From Spirogloea muscicola (Eukaryota; Streptophyta; Zygnematophyceae; Spirogloeales; Spirogloeaceae), in assembly GCA_009602725.1 (NCBI GenBank), contig WELB01000130.1:335875-368250 (forward strand): a stretch of 32,376 nt of DNA, in the 5' to 3' direction. The position numbers were made by a program, and so were the translations under genes. Below the pieces are notes generated by a model that did not search any database, was not told the DNA's origin, and saw nothing but the letters and a program-made list of their open reading frames with translations. Shown piece by piece: positions 9,931 to 19,312 of this stretch (positions are counted from its first letter, which is position 1; every line of letters begins with the position of its first letter).

Positions 9931-10733
9931 CAAGCCTTCATCCTAACATCGTTTCTTTTGCCCCACAGCAATGCATACAAATCAGTAGCAGCTAATAGGG
10001 TACTTGCTCGCTTGCAGTCCAAGGCTTGCTTGCAGTCCAGTAGCCTGTTCTTGACACAACGCATTCGCCGATCAACATCTAGCACTCTGTTTCACTTAAC
10101 CTCTAGACAACTGGCTCCACATGCTGTAGTGGTAAGCAGTACTTGACTTTGGACAATTGGGTCAGCAGTTTCTCCAGCAGAGTGCAAGTCAGACTTGTCA
10201 TGTTGCTCTGAAGCGACTCCACCAGTCATGGCAAGCTACATGGAGCAAGTGGTCATCTCTGAAAGTGATCAGCGCGGAACTTACTCTGAGTGCTTTGCAT
10301 TTTCGAGTGGGAAATTCACTTTTGATGCTGTCAATGATTCTGAGTTGGCCGCTCACAGCCATCGAGTTCTTTAGATTCTTCCGCACATGATACACCATCT
10401 CTGTTCAGTATCTTTTGAATGCGCATTACCCAGGCGGTGCATAGTCCCCTTGAGGATCTCCACATGTTCGTAAGATGACTCGTTCATATTGCGGCGTGGT
10501 TTTGTAAAGCCAGCCCAATTAGAAGTGGACAATGTCTGGGTGTAGTCTGTGCGTAGCCGGGATTTTACTGCGTGGCAATGCCACGCATCTAAGCAAGCGG
10601 CTACACGGCATGCTACAAAACAAATAAATTGTCAACCACCGGTTGTCTGTCGTCGATTGCATTGACCTCCAACTTTGCTGCAGAGCTCACACCCCCCCGC
10701 AAAATACGACGACCGTTCGACGCGCAGGCGTCT
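9931..10733. other. VDE 3' flank; no gene seen
   Basis: Downstream of the VDE stop there is no recognised exon. TGTAA occurs at 10503-10507, rather far (573 bases) for the VDE poly(A) signal. Short fragments such as GGCCGCTCACAGCCATCG near 10350 and AAGCCAGCCCAATTAG near 10507 look like decayed hairpin tails. Confidence 0.45.
10569..10587. repeat. Perfect 9-bp inverted repeat
   Basis: TGCGTGGCA at 10569-10577 and TGCCACGCA at 10579-10587 are exact complements separated by one base. Function unknown. It lies between VDE and the tRNA gene. Confidence 0.6.
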
Positions 10734-10825
10734 GCTCCCGGCGGGGCTCGAACCCGCGACCGCTGGCTGGCTCCGGCACGAGGCCCCATAAGACCAACGC
10801 TCTAACCAAACTGAGCTACGGGAGC
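10734..10825 (-). tRNA. trnI-UAU: tRNA-Ile (anticodon UAU) with an 18-base intron
   Basis: On the minus strand the acceptor arm GCTCCCG pairs with CGGGAGC. The D arm is GCTC/GAGC, and the T arm is GCGGG-TTCGAGC-CCCGC. The anticodon stem TTGGT pairs with GCCAG using two G-U pairs, and the loop starts CTTATG, giving anticodon TAT. Between base 37 and the 3' side of the loop lies an 18-base insertion rich in G and C, the canonical place for a nuclear tRNA intron. Without it the tRNA is 74 bases. Ile-UAU genes commonly carry introns in eukaryotes. Position 37 reads G, where tRNAs decoding ANN codons almost always have A, so the anticodon call is less certain than the gene. A TTTT run for Pol III termination occurs on this strand at about 10704-10701. 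Confidence 0.9.
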
Positions 10826-11059
10826 CGACAGCAGCGTCCCGGCCGACAGCAACTGCGCAAGTTGCTGTCACTGTATATAAACTTGAAGGTCTGTAAAATT
10901 CAATGTACCAAATGCAAGTACATGTTGATAGATGGGACCAATGACCAGCCTACAAACGACTTCACAAGAGCAGGAAGCAAAAAACAGAATAGAAAGCTCG
11001 GCCCTCCAAGCTTGCCAATCGACCCCCCCAGCGAGCTGCGAGGGCAGCGCCAATGGCAG
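10826..11059. other. Short spacer, no feature seen
   Basis: No recognised gene between the tRNA and the next retroelement tails. TGTAA occurs at about 10891 without an obvious gene attached. Confidence 0.4.
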
Positions 11060-11250
11060 GCTTACCGACTGCTATGGCTCAGCTTTTGTAAGGCTCGTAA
11101 TGGCCTCCCTTCTATTTCATGCGCACCGCGCGCCTTTCTCTCTTTGGCTCAGCTTTCTGCGGACCTCGGTCAAGTCTTCTCGGGCTGGCCTCTCACAGCT
11201 ACCGCCCAATTTGAAAAGCTTACTTTTCTGAGATTTGTTCTTATGGAAAA
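11060..11250 (+). repeat. Subfamily B tail followed by hairpin tail
   Basis: GGCCTCCCTTCTATTTCATG and CGCACCGCGCGCC at about 11100-11125 are the subfamily B tail. A second tail follows with TTCTCGGGCTGGCCTCTCAC, hairpin at about 11182-11201. No coding remnant is attached. Confidence 0.65.
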
Positions 11251-11400
11251 GAGAAGGACGCTTTAAGGCGCGCGGTGCGCATGAGAAGTGAGCTCATCCA
11301 AAAGAGGCGGTGGCTGTGAAAGAAAGAGTACAGCGCTTCCAAGCTGTTTGACTGGTGGCTGTGAGAGGGCCAGCCCAAAGGAGCCCGAAACACACACGAG
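11251..11400 (-). repeat. Inverted subfamily B and hairpin tails
   Basis: GGCGCGCGGTGCGCATGAG at 11264-11284 and GGTGGCTGTGAGAGGGCCAG at about 11354-11373 repeat the preceding tails in reverse, giving a tail-to-tail pair meeting near 11255. Confidence 0.6.
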
Positions 11401-11661
11401 AGCAGCGGCAGGCCAAGCCCGTTGCAGAAGAAGGCCTTGCCATCGCCCCTTGTTGGGACGAGCTTCCGCAAAAGGGCAAGCGGGCAAAGGGAGTGCAAAG
11501 CATCAGGCCACTGGAGAGCGAAGCGAGGGGGATTCGGGGAACCAAAAATGAAAGCGGAAGGGGGGGCGTGGGCGACGCGGAGCAGCGCGGGGCCCCCGCC
11601 CCCCGCCGGCCGAGACCCGCGTCTCCGGCACCGTCGCCAGCTGCGCTCTGCGCGATCCGCA

Positions 11662-12064
11662 ATGCGCGGTTGGACACCCTCTTGCAGCCCTCAGAGCCTT
11701 GCCGGCGCGGTAGTGTCGGCAACTGCCACTGGCCTGCCTCGCATTGCATCGGCGCCGAATGCCAGGGGCCAGCCATCAGCGGCCACGGTACTGACGATGC
11801 TGCCTGCTCCACTCGGCGCCCCCTGTACCATTCTGGCTCGGTTGCAGCGCTGGTGGCAAGCAGGACATGTGGACAGCGGCGACCTCCGCAGCCGTGGCGG
11901 CGAGCTTGGCTGTCCCCGGCCTCGCCGAGGCCGCTGTCCAGCCGGGCGTGTCCCCGTCCCTTCAGAACTTACTCCTCAGCGTGCTCGCCGGAGGCGTTGT
12001 GCTCACTGCCATCGGCGTCGCCGTTGCCGGCGTCTCCGTTTTTGATCCCGTGAAGAGAAAGTGA
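11662..12064 (+). CDS. PSBX: Photosystem II reaction centre subunit PsbX precursor (nuclear-encoded)
   Basis: A small single-span thylakoid protein of photosystem II near cytochrome b559 and the QB side (family knowledge). Two exons, 11662-11787 (42 codons) and 11864-12064 (66 codons plus TGA), are joined in phase 0 across a 76-base intron (GTACTG...AAGCAG). The precursor is 108 residues. Residues 1-42 are Ala/Ser/Arg-rich and lack acidic residues, as in a chloroplast transit peptide. Residues 44-65 are a second, hydrophobic thylakoid signal ending GLAEA. The mature part (66-108, 43 residues) has [20 protein letters not shown], a membrane span to about residue 99, and the family end FDPVKRK. 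The exon 1 boundary and start are less sure than exon 2, because the frame is open upstream of 11662. Confidence 0.9.
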
Positions 12065-13280
12065 GTGTAGGACACTCCATCCATTGAACTCGTATTATAA
12101 ATCTCCCCCTTGAATGTAGTGCCCAACGCTACTCCCTCTCCTGCTTGTCGCATCTGTGGTGGGAGGAGTCCAATGAGGGCTGGGAAGAGGGTGGGCTTTG
12201 GATTGTGGAGAAGTGCTGCAATCTGCACAACGTCTTACCGTCTGCAGATCACGTCACAGTAGAATGCAGCAGGGCTTGGTGTCATCAAGGCACCAGGCGG
12301 ATGGCTGGGTTTAGGCTCTGCAGGTGCAGCTTGAGTGCCACGCAGCAAGAACCCCTTGCCGAATTTGAGGATGAACAGATCAAAGGCCTGCAGGATGTCG
12401 TGATTTACCACTGTGAGGGTGTGGTATGCTACATGTAGGGCCCCTCACTATATAGTGGAGGTAAGAGCAGGTGAGGCAGGCAATGTAGACTTAGGGTTGG
12501 TGTGACGACAAGTCGCTGAGACACGGCCTGAAGCAGAGAGCCTGTCTTTGATCACAGGTCGTCTTGAAGTCTGGTGCACTCACAACCGGCTCTAGGGCCC
12601 AAGAGCTATCACCTGAACCATCAATTAGCTGGAGTGGAGGACCAATTTAAGGACAAATTGCAAAGTGCAGGGCACCGGAGTATATGAATGTAGTGCAGTT
12701 ACCTTGCTTGTTGTATTGAGCTCGAGCTAAGCTCGAGCTGACTGAGCTGGCAATTAGTAAGCTGGATTCGTGTGCAAGTGCAATAAGTCTCTTTCACTGC
12801 GCTGTTGGTAGACAAGTGCGACTACATTGTCATTCACCTACCAACCAAGCCTTGTCTACTTGTTGTATGACCCAAGCTGCTTCAGTATGCAGTATTTTAA
12901 GGTAAAACAGTAGTAACTTATATGGGTGTGTGGGCTCAGATATACAGGTCAAGTACTCAGCTTTCAATGCTACTTAACAAGGCCTCTGTAGAATGGGAAA
13001 ATCATCATCCATGTGTGATGTGCCAGAACACCTACTTCCGAGAGGACTTGACTTGATGTGAAAGCATCAAGTACCCTAAGCACACCTTCGTTGCAAGCTA
13101 TGATCTGTCTTCGGCAGTAAAATCGCCTTTTCCTCTTGCACAATGCAGCACTGTGCAGATGAAACTCAAGGGCTGTGTGGGCACTTTCTTGTATTTCTGG
13201 AGTCTGAAAGCTGCAGTGCCAAGCCAAGCCATGGCCTAGTCTACTCCAGAGAAAAATGCATGGACTTGATGCTCTGCCAG
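12065..13280. other. Intergenic between convergent PsbX and RNF170-like genes
   Basis: No exon or RNA gene is recognised. Two convergent 3' untranslated regions must lie here, but no TGTAA signal is close to either stop codon. A plus-strand open frame at 12145-12438 has no recognisable motif. Confidence 0.45.
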
Positions 13281-16020
13281 TCACCCATGGTGAATGAGAA
13301 GGGTTGCCCTATATAGGATGGAGAGGTAAAAGCCAACACAGACCAGCAAAAGTACGTCGTCCAAGAGGCCCACAACTCCAAGTGCAACTGCACAAGCGCG
13401 TAACATGATTGACGCAGGTAATCAATCCAAGTAATAATCATCTGTTTACATGGTGGTATATGAACCAGAGCTTGAACATCTGAGCTAGGCCCCAGAAATG
13501 TAACAGGGCCAACAAGACAACTAAAAGTCGCGGACAATACGCATCGCATAGCACAGATGGAATACGATAAGCTTTTGGCTGTGATGATACAAGTGCAGAG
13601 ACGTCAGAAGACTGCTTCAAGGGTGGTGGCGGTAGATGGACATCGATATAATTGGATGGACATAGATACAACTGTGGTATTCACCTTCTGGAATGATGTC
13701 GAATGGGGACAAAACGTAGCAGACCATGAGGAGAAGCTGGACAGATCAGCCAGAAGAGAGCCCGTTGTGAGCAGGAAAGTGGTCACTGTCAATGACATGT
13801 AGATTGCACCCTTGCTTTTTGCACTCTGACCTGCAACATAAGCAGAATGCGCGCTGCATCTATCTTCAAGCTTCATGGCTGATGTGTTGGCAAGAACTGG
13901 AAAAGGCCCCTGCCCATCAAGAAGCATGCTGGAAGCGGTGGCTGCTTACTTACACAGAAGAGTATGCGAGCGTTGTGCAAAAGTCTGATGGCTCGCTGCG
14001 GATCTGTCAGCTCCCAAGCCATCCGTCGAAGCAGCAGCGGCATGTCTTGTAGCCTCTGCTTCCCGTGCAAGCACAAGTCAGTACATGTGCAACTGCCAAG
14101 CATGAAGGTGGTCAACCAATGGGGGCCAGCGGTCCGGAACCACCAACTCTCAACGCCTATAGTCAACACTCAGAGATGCTTTACAGCAGAGCAGCATGTG
14201 CCTGTGGTCATGTCACTTCCAATCCGGGGACAGCCAACACCAATTCGCACTTAGCACTGTGACAGCCTCACAGAGACAGGAACACAAGATCAATGCAAGA
14301 GGGCACAAGGATACCTGTACAAAGCTGACAGGCCCTGGCCCAAATAGCCGGTTGTACTTTGCAACATCGCGCAGAACACGCTCCCTTGTCTGGTCATCGG
14401 CTTGCCAAGCTGGCGAGCTTGAAGGAATGAGCAGCGTGATTTGGCGGCGGCAGATGGGGCATCGGCACGGGCTCAACACCGTGTTGCTGAACTGCCAGAC
14501 CCGCAGGATGCAGTGCCCTGGACCATATGCAAAGCACTACCCAGTGAGTGACAGTGAGGTATCTTCTGGAGTATTCAAGCTGGCTAACTGCCTGGACTCT
14601 GTAAAGCACCACGGATGGTACTTGTGGCTAAAATACAGTAAAGTCACGCAGCACACTTGGATGCTGCTGCCAAGTCATCAAAGACAAGGACACTGGTGGT
14701 ACAAGCCCGAAAGCGTAAGCAAAGCAATAAAGCCTCACCGCAGTACCAGTGGCTGCAATTGGCTTGGCAGGGCAGAACAAAGCGCTCGTGACATACGGAG
14801 CACACATCATTGTCTGGGGGCGCATCTGCATCCCCGCCGAGTCTCATGATTCCCATGCCACGGCTCTCATGCGGAGGAGGTGCGCCGGCTTGCACTGGCT
14901 GAACTTGTGTCGTCCCTCGTACTCTGCTCCACAGCCCACCTACCAGGTTGCGCAGAGTGGAGAAGCCATGGCGCACGATGTGCAGCGGCAGTCTGCCCAG
15001 CAGCATCCAACAACCATCAGACAGCAGTCTCAGCGCGCAGGTAAGCTCTGAACGAAGAAGCCACGAATGGCAGAGCGAGCAAGTAAGAGACTGGAGCAGA
15101 GGAGAAGGCGCCATGTCGCCGAGCACGTGGGCTTGCGATGCCTCGGTAATGCAGGGGCAAGGTGACCTGGAGGCAAGTGTGGCCGGCAGCTCATGGGCAC
15201 TGGACTGACGAGGACTGACGAGGACTGCAACCGGGAGGTCAGGCGGGGGGGGGGGGGGGGNGAATGGCAGAGCGAGCAACTAAGAGACTGGAGCAGAGGA
15301 GAAGGCGCCCATGCCGACAAGCACGGGGGCTTGCGATGCCTCGGTAATGCAGGGGCAAGGTGACGAGGGCCTAGAGGCAGGTGTAGTCGGTAGCTCATGG
15401 GCATTGGACTGACGGGGAGTTGAGAGGAGGGAGGTCAGGCGGGAAGGGGCACCCAAGGGAGGAGCGGTAGAGGATGATGATGGGCGCAGCTGCCAAGATG
15501 GCCGCATACACCACCTCGTCGCCCACACCCTGCACCAGCGGCATGACAGGGTCCCGCCCGCTGTCCTTCCTGCTCTCCTGGAGACCACCGCTCCCTCCAG
15601 CCGCCTCCCAGCGGTCCCCTCCCCGCCGGGGCTGGGCTCAGCAGCGGCAGCGCGGCTCGGTGGCCTGCCAGCATATGCGCGCCCCACGAAAGAGGGGCTG
15701 TCAGGAAAGAGGGCCTTCTGCCTCCTGGGGCCCCGCCGGGCACGGCAGTGCCACTGGTGGAGCGCAGCCGGCGAGGGAGAAGGCGGTGGGGCGAGGCGGG
15801 CACGCACCCACTTGAGGAGGCCGAGGAGGACGAGGAAGAGGGCGAGCAGTGCGGGGTAGAGGTCGGGCATGGCCAGCGCCTGCATGGCGCCGCCGCCGCC
15901 GCCGGTGCCGTCGCGCCCAGCGCCATTGCCGCCGTCGCCGCCGCGGTCGCCGGAGCCGCCGGCCGCCTTGGCGGAGGAGGAGGCGCCGCCGGCGGGGGGA
16001 GGGCGCCTGGCGGGCGCCAT
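13281..16020 (-). CDS. RNF170: RNF170-type membrane RING E3 ubiquitin ligase with DUF1232 region
   Basis: RNF170 is an ER membrane E3 ligase acting in ER-associated degradation (family knowledge, animals). Minus-strand exons: 16020-15808, 15529-15453, 14923-14739, 14517-14315, 14055-13954, 13736-13685, 13387-13281. Phases agree, total 939 bases, 312 residues. GVGDEVVYAAILAAAPIIIL (72-91) matches the family's first membrane span. The RING has C138, C141, C153, H155, C158, C161, C178 and C181, with CRCPICRRQITLLIP and then YNRLFGPG. The C-terminal two-span region has RLQDMPLLLRRM, CYVLSPFDIIPE and VVGLLDDVLLLV. Alternative start: ATG at 15544 read straight into exon 2 gives 246 residues, nearer human RNF170 (258) and without the extra span at 54-71. 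The upstream ATG has a perfect GCCGCCATGG context, so I prefer it, with moderate confidence. The 52-base sixth exon and the last exon are too short to be found as open frames. Confidence 0.92.
15065..15440. repeat. Tandem duplication of about 190 bases in RNF170 intron, with poly-G and an N between
   Basis: GAATGGCAGAGCGAGCAA at 15065 recurs at 15262, and both units continue through AGACTGGAGCAGAGGAGAAG, CTTGCGATGCCTCGGTAATG and GAGGTCAGGCGGG. The units differ at many positions (roughly 85-90 percent identity by eye). They are separated by about 19 G residues and one undetermined base at 15261. It could be a real tandem duplication or two haplotype contig ends joined. Confidence 0.8.
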
Positions 16021-16164
16021 GGCGGCCCGGAGGGAGGCGGCACCTCCACCTGGCTTGTCACTGTGGCTGCCTGTGTACTGGGCCACTGAGGCTCATCGAG
16101 AAAGGGCTCGCCATCACACGATACACACTCCTCTCCACCTGGGGCACGGGGAATGTGCACCGTG

Positions 16165-16490
16165 GTATCTACAGGAAAATTTCGTGTATTTGAAACAAAC
16201 ATAGGCCAATGGCCAAGTACAAAGGCAAGCAAGCACATCTAAATATCTACATAACCTACAGCAGGTTGACCCGCTCAAAATCCACGGGTCAAAACATAAA
16301 GGTCGCTAACCGATGCATGAATACTAGATGTCTGGTACGAAGCCTTCTGTCACCAACTAGAGCTCGCCCAGCTTTCTGATGCAAGGCATTAGCCTGAGCT
16401 CGCTGCAAACAGGCCGAAACTCGACGTCGCAAGAACGACAAATATGCAGCTGGCAAGCCCATTTCAGCCGGAAACACAAAACAGGGGCGC
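16165..16490 (-). mobile_element. Subfamily A LINE-like 3' end with tail (reverse)
   Basis: The minus strand reads VFPAEMGLPAAYLSFLRR, then ACLQRAQANALHQKAGRAL and a degraded end. The tail GCGGGTCAACCTGCTGTAGG, then CTTTGTACTTGGCCATTGGCC and TTTCAAATACACGAAATTTTCC follows down to about 16168. It is nearly identical to 17170-17475 in the other orientation, about 900 bases away. Confidence 0.75.
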
Positions 16491-16599
16491 AGCGGATGTT
16501 TCTCTCTCGATTCCGGCTGCTAGTCGGTCACTCCGACCTGCTCTGCTGACTAGAGGTGATACGCCGCGCTTGTCTCCGATACGAGGTCAATGAGCGCCG

Positions 16600-16882
16600 G
16601 TGGTCTCACAGATCCTTTTTCTGCCTCTGGCTCTGGCCAGGGGACCCAATTCCAGGAACCCTGTGTCTCTGACCTGAGGCTGCTTGGCAGGGCTTACTGA
16701 GTGCTTCGTAGCTGCTTAGTTTCTCTTCTGTGCTTGTTTTTCTTAGTGCTTCCCCTGGCCCCTTCTCGTCCTTTGTTCATTCTTTTTTGGGCTGGCGTTT
16801 TGCAGCCCCTATCCTCAATGGGCGAGCCCTTCTTCATTGTTCTATCCCTCCCTCTTTCTCTTTCCTATCACCGCGGACGCCC
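16600..16882 (+). mobile_element. LINE-like 3' end with hairpin tail
   Basis: CTCTGACCTGAGGCTGCTTGG then CAGGGCTTACTGA is the coding end (DLRLLGRAY-stop). The tail holds the hairpin at 16789-16808 and TATCCTCAATGGGCGAGCCC. It matches 767-1021 in reverse and 18250-18330 at the coding end. Confidence 0.65.
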
Positions 16883-17475
16883 AGGGACGTCATCATCGCC
16901 GCACACTTGACATTGTGGGCGTGTAACCTGGTGGTGGACCACGGGCCCTGGTCGACGTTGTTGTTACGGAGGCGTATAATGGTCCAGCATCAACTAACAT
17001 CGCTGGTAACGCAGTGGGCGCTGCAGAACAAAGAAAGTTGCAGCACTACTCCGACTACCCACGATGCGATCAGCTCCTGCCAGCGGCAATCGACATCTTT
17101 GGCTGTCTGGGTCCTCGTTTCCACACCCTCCTCCAAAACATTGCCAATCTAGGCTACACACGTCGTGCAGATGTGTTTCCGGCTGAGATGGGCTTGCCAG
17201 CTGCATTCCTGTCTTTCTTGCGACGACGAGTTTCAGCCTGTTTGCAGCGTGCTCAGGCTAATGCCTTGCACCAGAAAGCTGGTCGAGCTCTAGTTGGTGG
17301 TAGAAGGGCTTCGTATCTGACATTCAGTATTCAGGCATCGATTAGCGACCTTTATGTTTTGACCCTGGTTACTGAGCGGGTCAATCTGCTGTAGGTTATG
17401 TAGGTCTTTAGATGTGATTGCCTTTTTATTGGCCATTTGGCCTTCATTTGTTTCAAATACACGAAATTTCTTCTT
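16883..17475 (+). mobile_element. Best-preserved subfamily A LINE-like RT C-terminus
   Basis: One frame runs with a single early stop: GRHHRRTLDIVGV, stop, PGGGPRALVDVVVTEAY, IAGNAVGAAEQRKLQHYSDY, AIDIFGCLGPRFHTLLQNIA, PAEMGLPAAFLSFLRRRVSA, LQRAQANALHQKAGRALVGG, SISDLYVLTLVTERVNLL and stop at about 17394. The tail to about 17475 includes TTTCAAATACACGAAATTTC. It is 5'-truncated near 16883, so the RT core is absent. The DVVVTEAY and AEQRKLQHY blocks correspond to the DVTVTxP and AExxKxxxY blocks of LINE RT C-termini (family knowledge). Confidence 0.8.
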
Positions 17476-17650
17476 CGGCACCTTTTGGCTCTTTTGGATC
17501 TGGTCTATTTTTTTCGGGCCGGCCTTACCCAGCCCCTCTTCTCTGCGGGCGAGCAATACTCCAGCGTCCTGGGCCCACGCCTTGCATCTGCGTGCCGGCC
17601 GTGCTTCAGCTGCAGTGTCTGGCTTTCGTCAAGGCACTGCCTTCCGCCGC
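17476..17650 (+). mobile_element. Hairpin tail plus subfamily C coding fragment
   Basis: The hairpin GGGCCG/CAGCCC lies at 17516-17535, followed by CTGCGGGCGAGC. A coding fragment HALHLRAGRASAAVSGFRQG follows at about 17575-17640. Confidence 0.6.
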
Positions 17651-17689
17651 CGGAAGAGAGCGGGAAACACGCAAATCACCCTGCCGATG

Positions 17690-18300
17690 TTGAGTTTGTG
17701 GTGCTGGCCGTGAACGTACATGGGGCGTTGGGCAGTCGGTGGCTGGACCTCCTGCAGCGGCTTGCACGGCTGGCCATTGACTGTCAGATAAGACAGCAAG
17801 GTGAGCTGCCCGGCTTCACTGCCGCCGGGGGGTCGTTGCCCAGGCGTTCCGCATGCGGCTGTCCATCTCCTTCCAATGTTCCCAGGCTCATGCAGTGCAC
17901 TTGCGTGCAGGCCGCACTTTGGCTGCTACTTGTGGGTCTGGTCGGGGGGCCCCTTTCCAGCTGCTACTCACTCCGACTTGCGGCTGCTGACTCGGGTTAC
18001 CAAGCTCTTAATCGCTGTAGTCGCTTGCAAAGCTGTGTGGTCTTGGTGCCTTTCGGCCCCGTGAACCTTGTTCGTTCTTTCTGGGCTGGCTGTTCTGCCA
18101 TCGTCCCGTGGGGCACCCTCTCAACCCCGCGTCCTCGCTCCATGCCTTGCGTGTGTCTTCCCCATACACGCCAGTGCCTCCCGCCACTTGCGCCCGCGCG
18201 GAGTTGGTTTGTAACGAGTGATGAGTGATGGCGAGTGGTGGAGGGCCCTAGGGTGGGACCCACTTCCAGGACCCTAGCCTCTCTGATTTGCGGCTGCTTA
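17690..18300 (+). mobile_element. Divergent LINE-like RT C-terminal remnant (fourth type)
   Basis: EFVVLAVNVHGALGSRWLDL and LQRLARLAIDCQI correspond to the AxDIxGxxGxRxxxLLQxxA block of subfamilies A and B. After a frame change, FRMRLSISFQCSQAHAVHLR and AGRTLAAT match the LQRSQALALHQRAGRAL block. The end (about 18285-18320) reads CTGATTTGCGGCTGCTTAGC then a stop. It contains a degenerate hairpin tail near 18080. Confidence 0.68.
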
Positions 18301-18344
18301 GCAGGGGTTACTAAGTGATTTGTAGCTGCTTTCTTTCTTTGGAG

Positions 18345-18609
18345 CGGCACTACCATGATCATCCTCGAGGGGACCATCTTTATCCGTGTGCCATGGATAT
18401 CTACGGAGGCTACGGCGTGACATGGTCCTCCCTGATCCAGCATCTGGCCCGGCTGGTTGATGCGCGTCGTCGAAGTCGGGGGGGCAGCTTGGGCCACTCC
18501 AGCATTCCGCAGGCCTTAGTTGCATATTATAGAATGCGGCTCTCGCTTAGTTTGCAGCGCTCGCAAGCATTGGCTCTTCATCAACGTGCAGGGCGCGCTC
18601 TAAGTCAGG
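18345..18609 (+). mobile_element. Subfamily B LINE-like RT C-terminus, cut by assembly gap
   Basis: Reads ERHYHDHPRGDHLYPCAMDI, YGGYGVTWSSLIQHLARLVD, then YRMRLSLSLQRSQALALHQR and AGRALSQ before the gap at 18610. It matches the minus-strand copy at 4245-5350 at about 80-85 percent in protein. The retroelement repeat may be why assembly failed here. Confidence 0.75.
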
Positions 18610-19157
18610 NNNNNNNNNNNNNNNNNNNNNNNNNNNNNNNNNNNNNNNNNNNNNNNNNNNNNNNNNNNNNNNNNNNNNNNNNNNNNNNNNNNNNNNNNNN
18701 NNNNNNNNNNNNNNNNNNNNNNNNNNNNNNNNNNNNNNNNNNNNNNNNNNNNNNNNNNNNNNNNNNNNNNNNNNNNNNNNNNNNNNNNNNNNNNNNNNNN
18801 NNNNNNNNNNNNNNNNNNNNNNNNNNNNNNNNNNNNNNNNNNNNNNNNNNNNNNNNNNNNNNNNNNNNNNNNNNNNNNNNNNNNNNNNNNNNNNNNNNNN
18901 NNNNNNNNNNNNNNNNNNNNNNNNNNNNNNNNNNNNNNNNNNNNNNNNNNNNNNNNNNNNNNNNNNNNNNNNNNNNNNNNNNNNNNNNNNNNNNNNNNNN
19001 NNNNNNNNNNNNNNNNNNNNNNNNNNNNNNNNNNNNNNNNNNNNNNNNNNNNNNNNNNNNNNNNNNNNNNNNNNNNNNNNNNNNNNNNNNNNNNNNNNNN
19101 NNNNNNNNNNNNNNNNNNNNNNNNNNNNNNNNNNNNNNNNNNNNNNNNNNNNNNNNN
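18610..19157. other. Assembly gap (548 undetermined bases)
   Basis: All bases are N. Open frames crossing this stretch are artefacts. The gap may hide the 3' end of the retroelement on its left and the promoter or first exon of the LON-domain gene on its right. Confidence 1.
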
Positions 19158-19312
19158 GCCGGAGCTGCGCCGCCGCCGCTGCCGCTGGGCCGTGCCGAGC
19201 TGCGGCCGTGGAGCAGCGGCGGGCGTCGCCCGGCTGCACGGCGGGCAGGCGCCCTGAGCTCGGCGTTCGTGGGCCCTGCACTGCGGCCGTCCGTAAGCTC
19301 CACAACCTCTGC

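Noticed and set aside
11355-12053. Open frames of 207-232 codons around PsbX
   Set aside because: High GC keeps several frames open. Only the spliced PsbX frame has family motifs.
13441-13560. Hydrophobic minus-strand frame (RLLVVLLALLHFWGLAQ) as an RNF170 exon
   Set aside because: The true exon with LSPFDIIPE was found at 13685-13736, with matching phase to 13387, so this stretch is intron.
15280-16238. Two overlapping minus-strand open frames of about 268 codons
   Set aside because: Only the parts 15808-16020 and 15453-15529 fit the RNF170 model. The rest reads through an intron or is an Ala/Pro-rich shadow frame.
16165-17475. The pair of near-identical subfamily A copies as terminal inverted repeats of one DNA transposon
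   Set aside because: Both copies carry the 3' coding end and tail of a LINE-like element, and other unrelated fragments lie between them. No transposase-like frame is seen.
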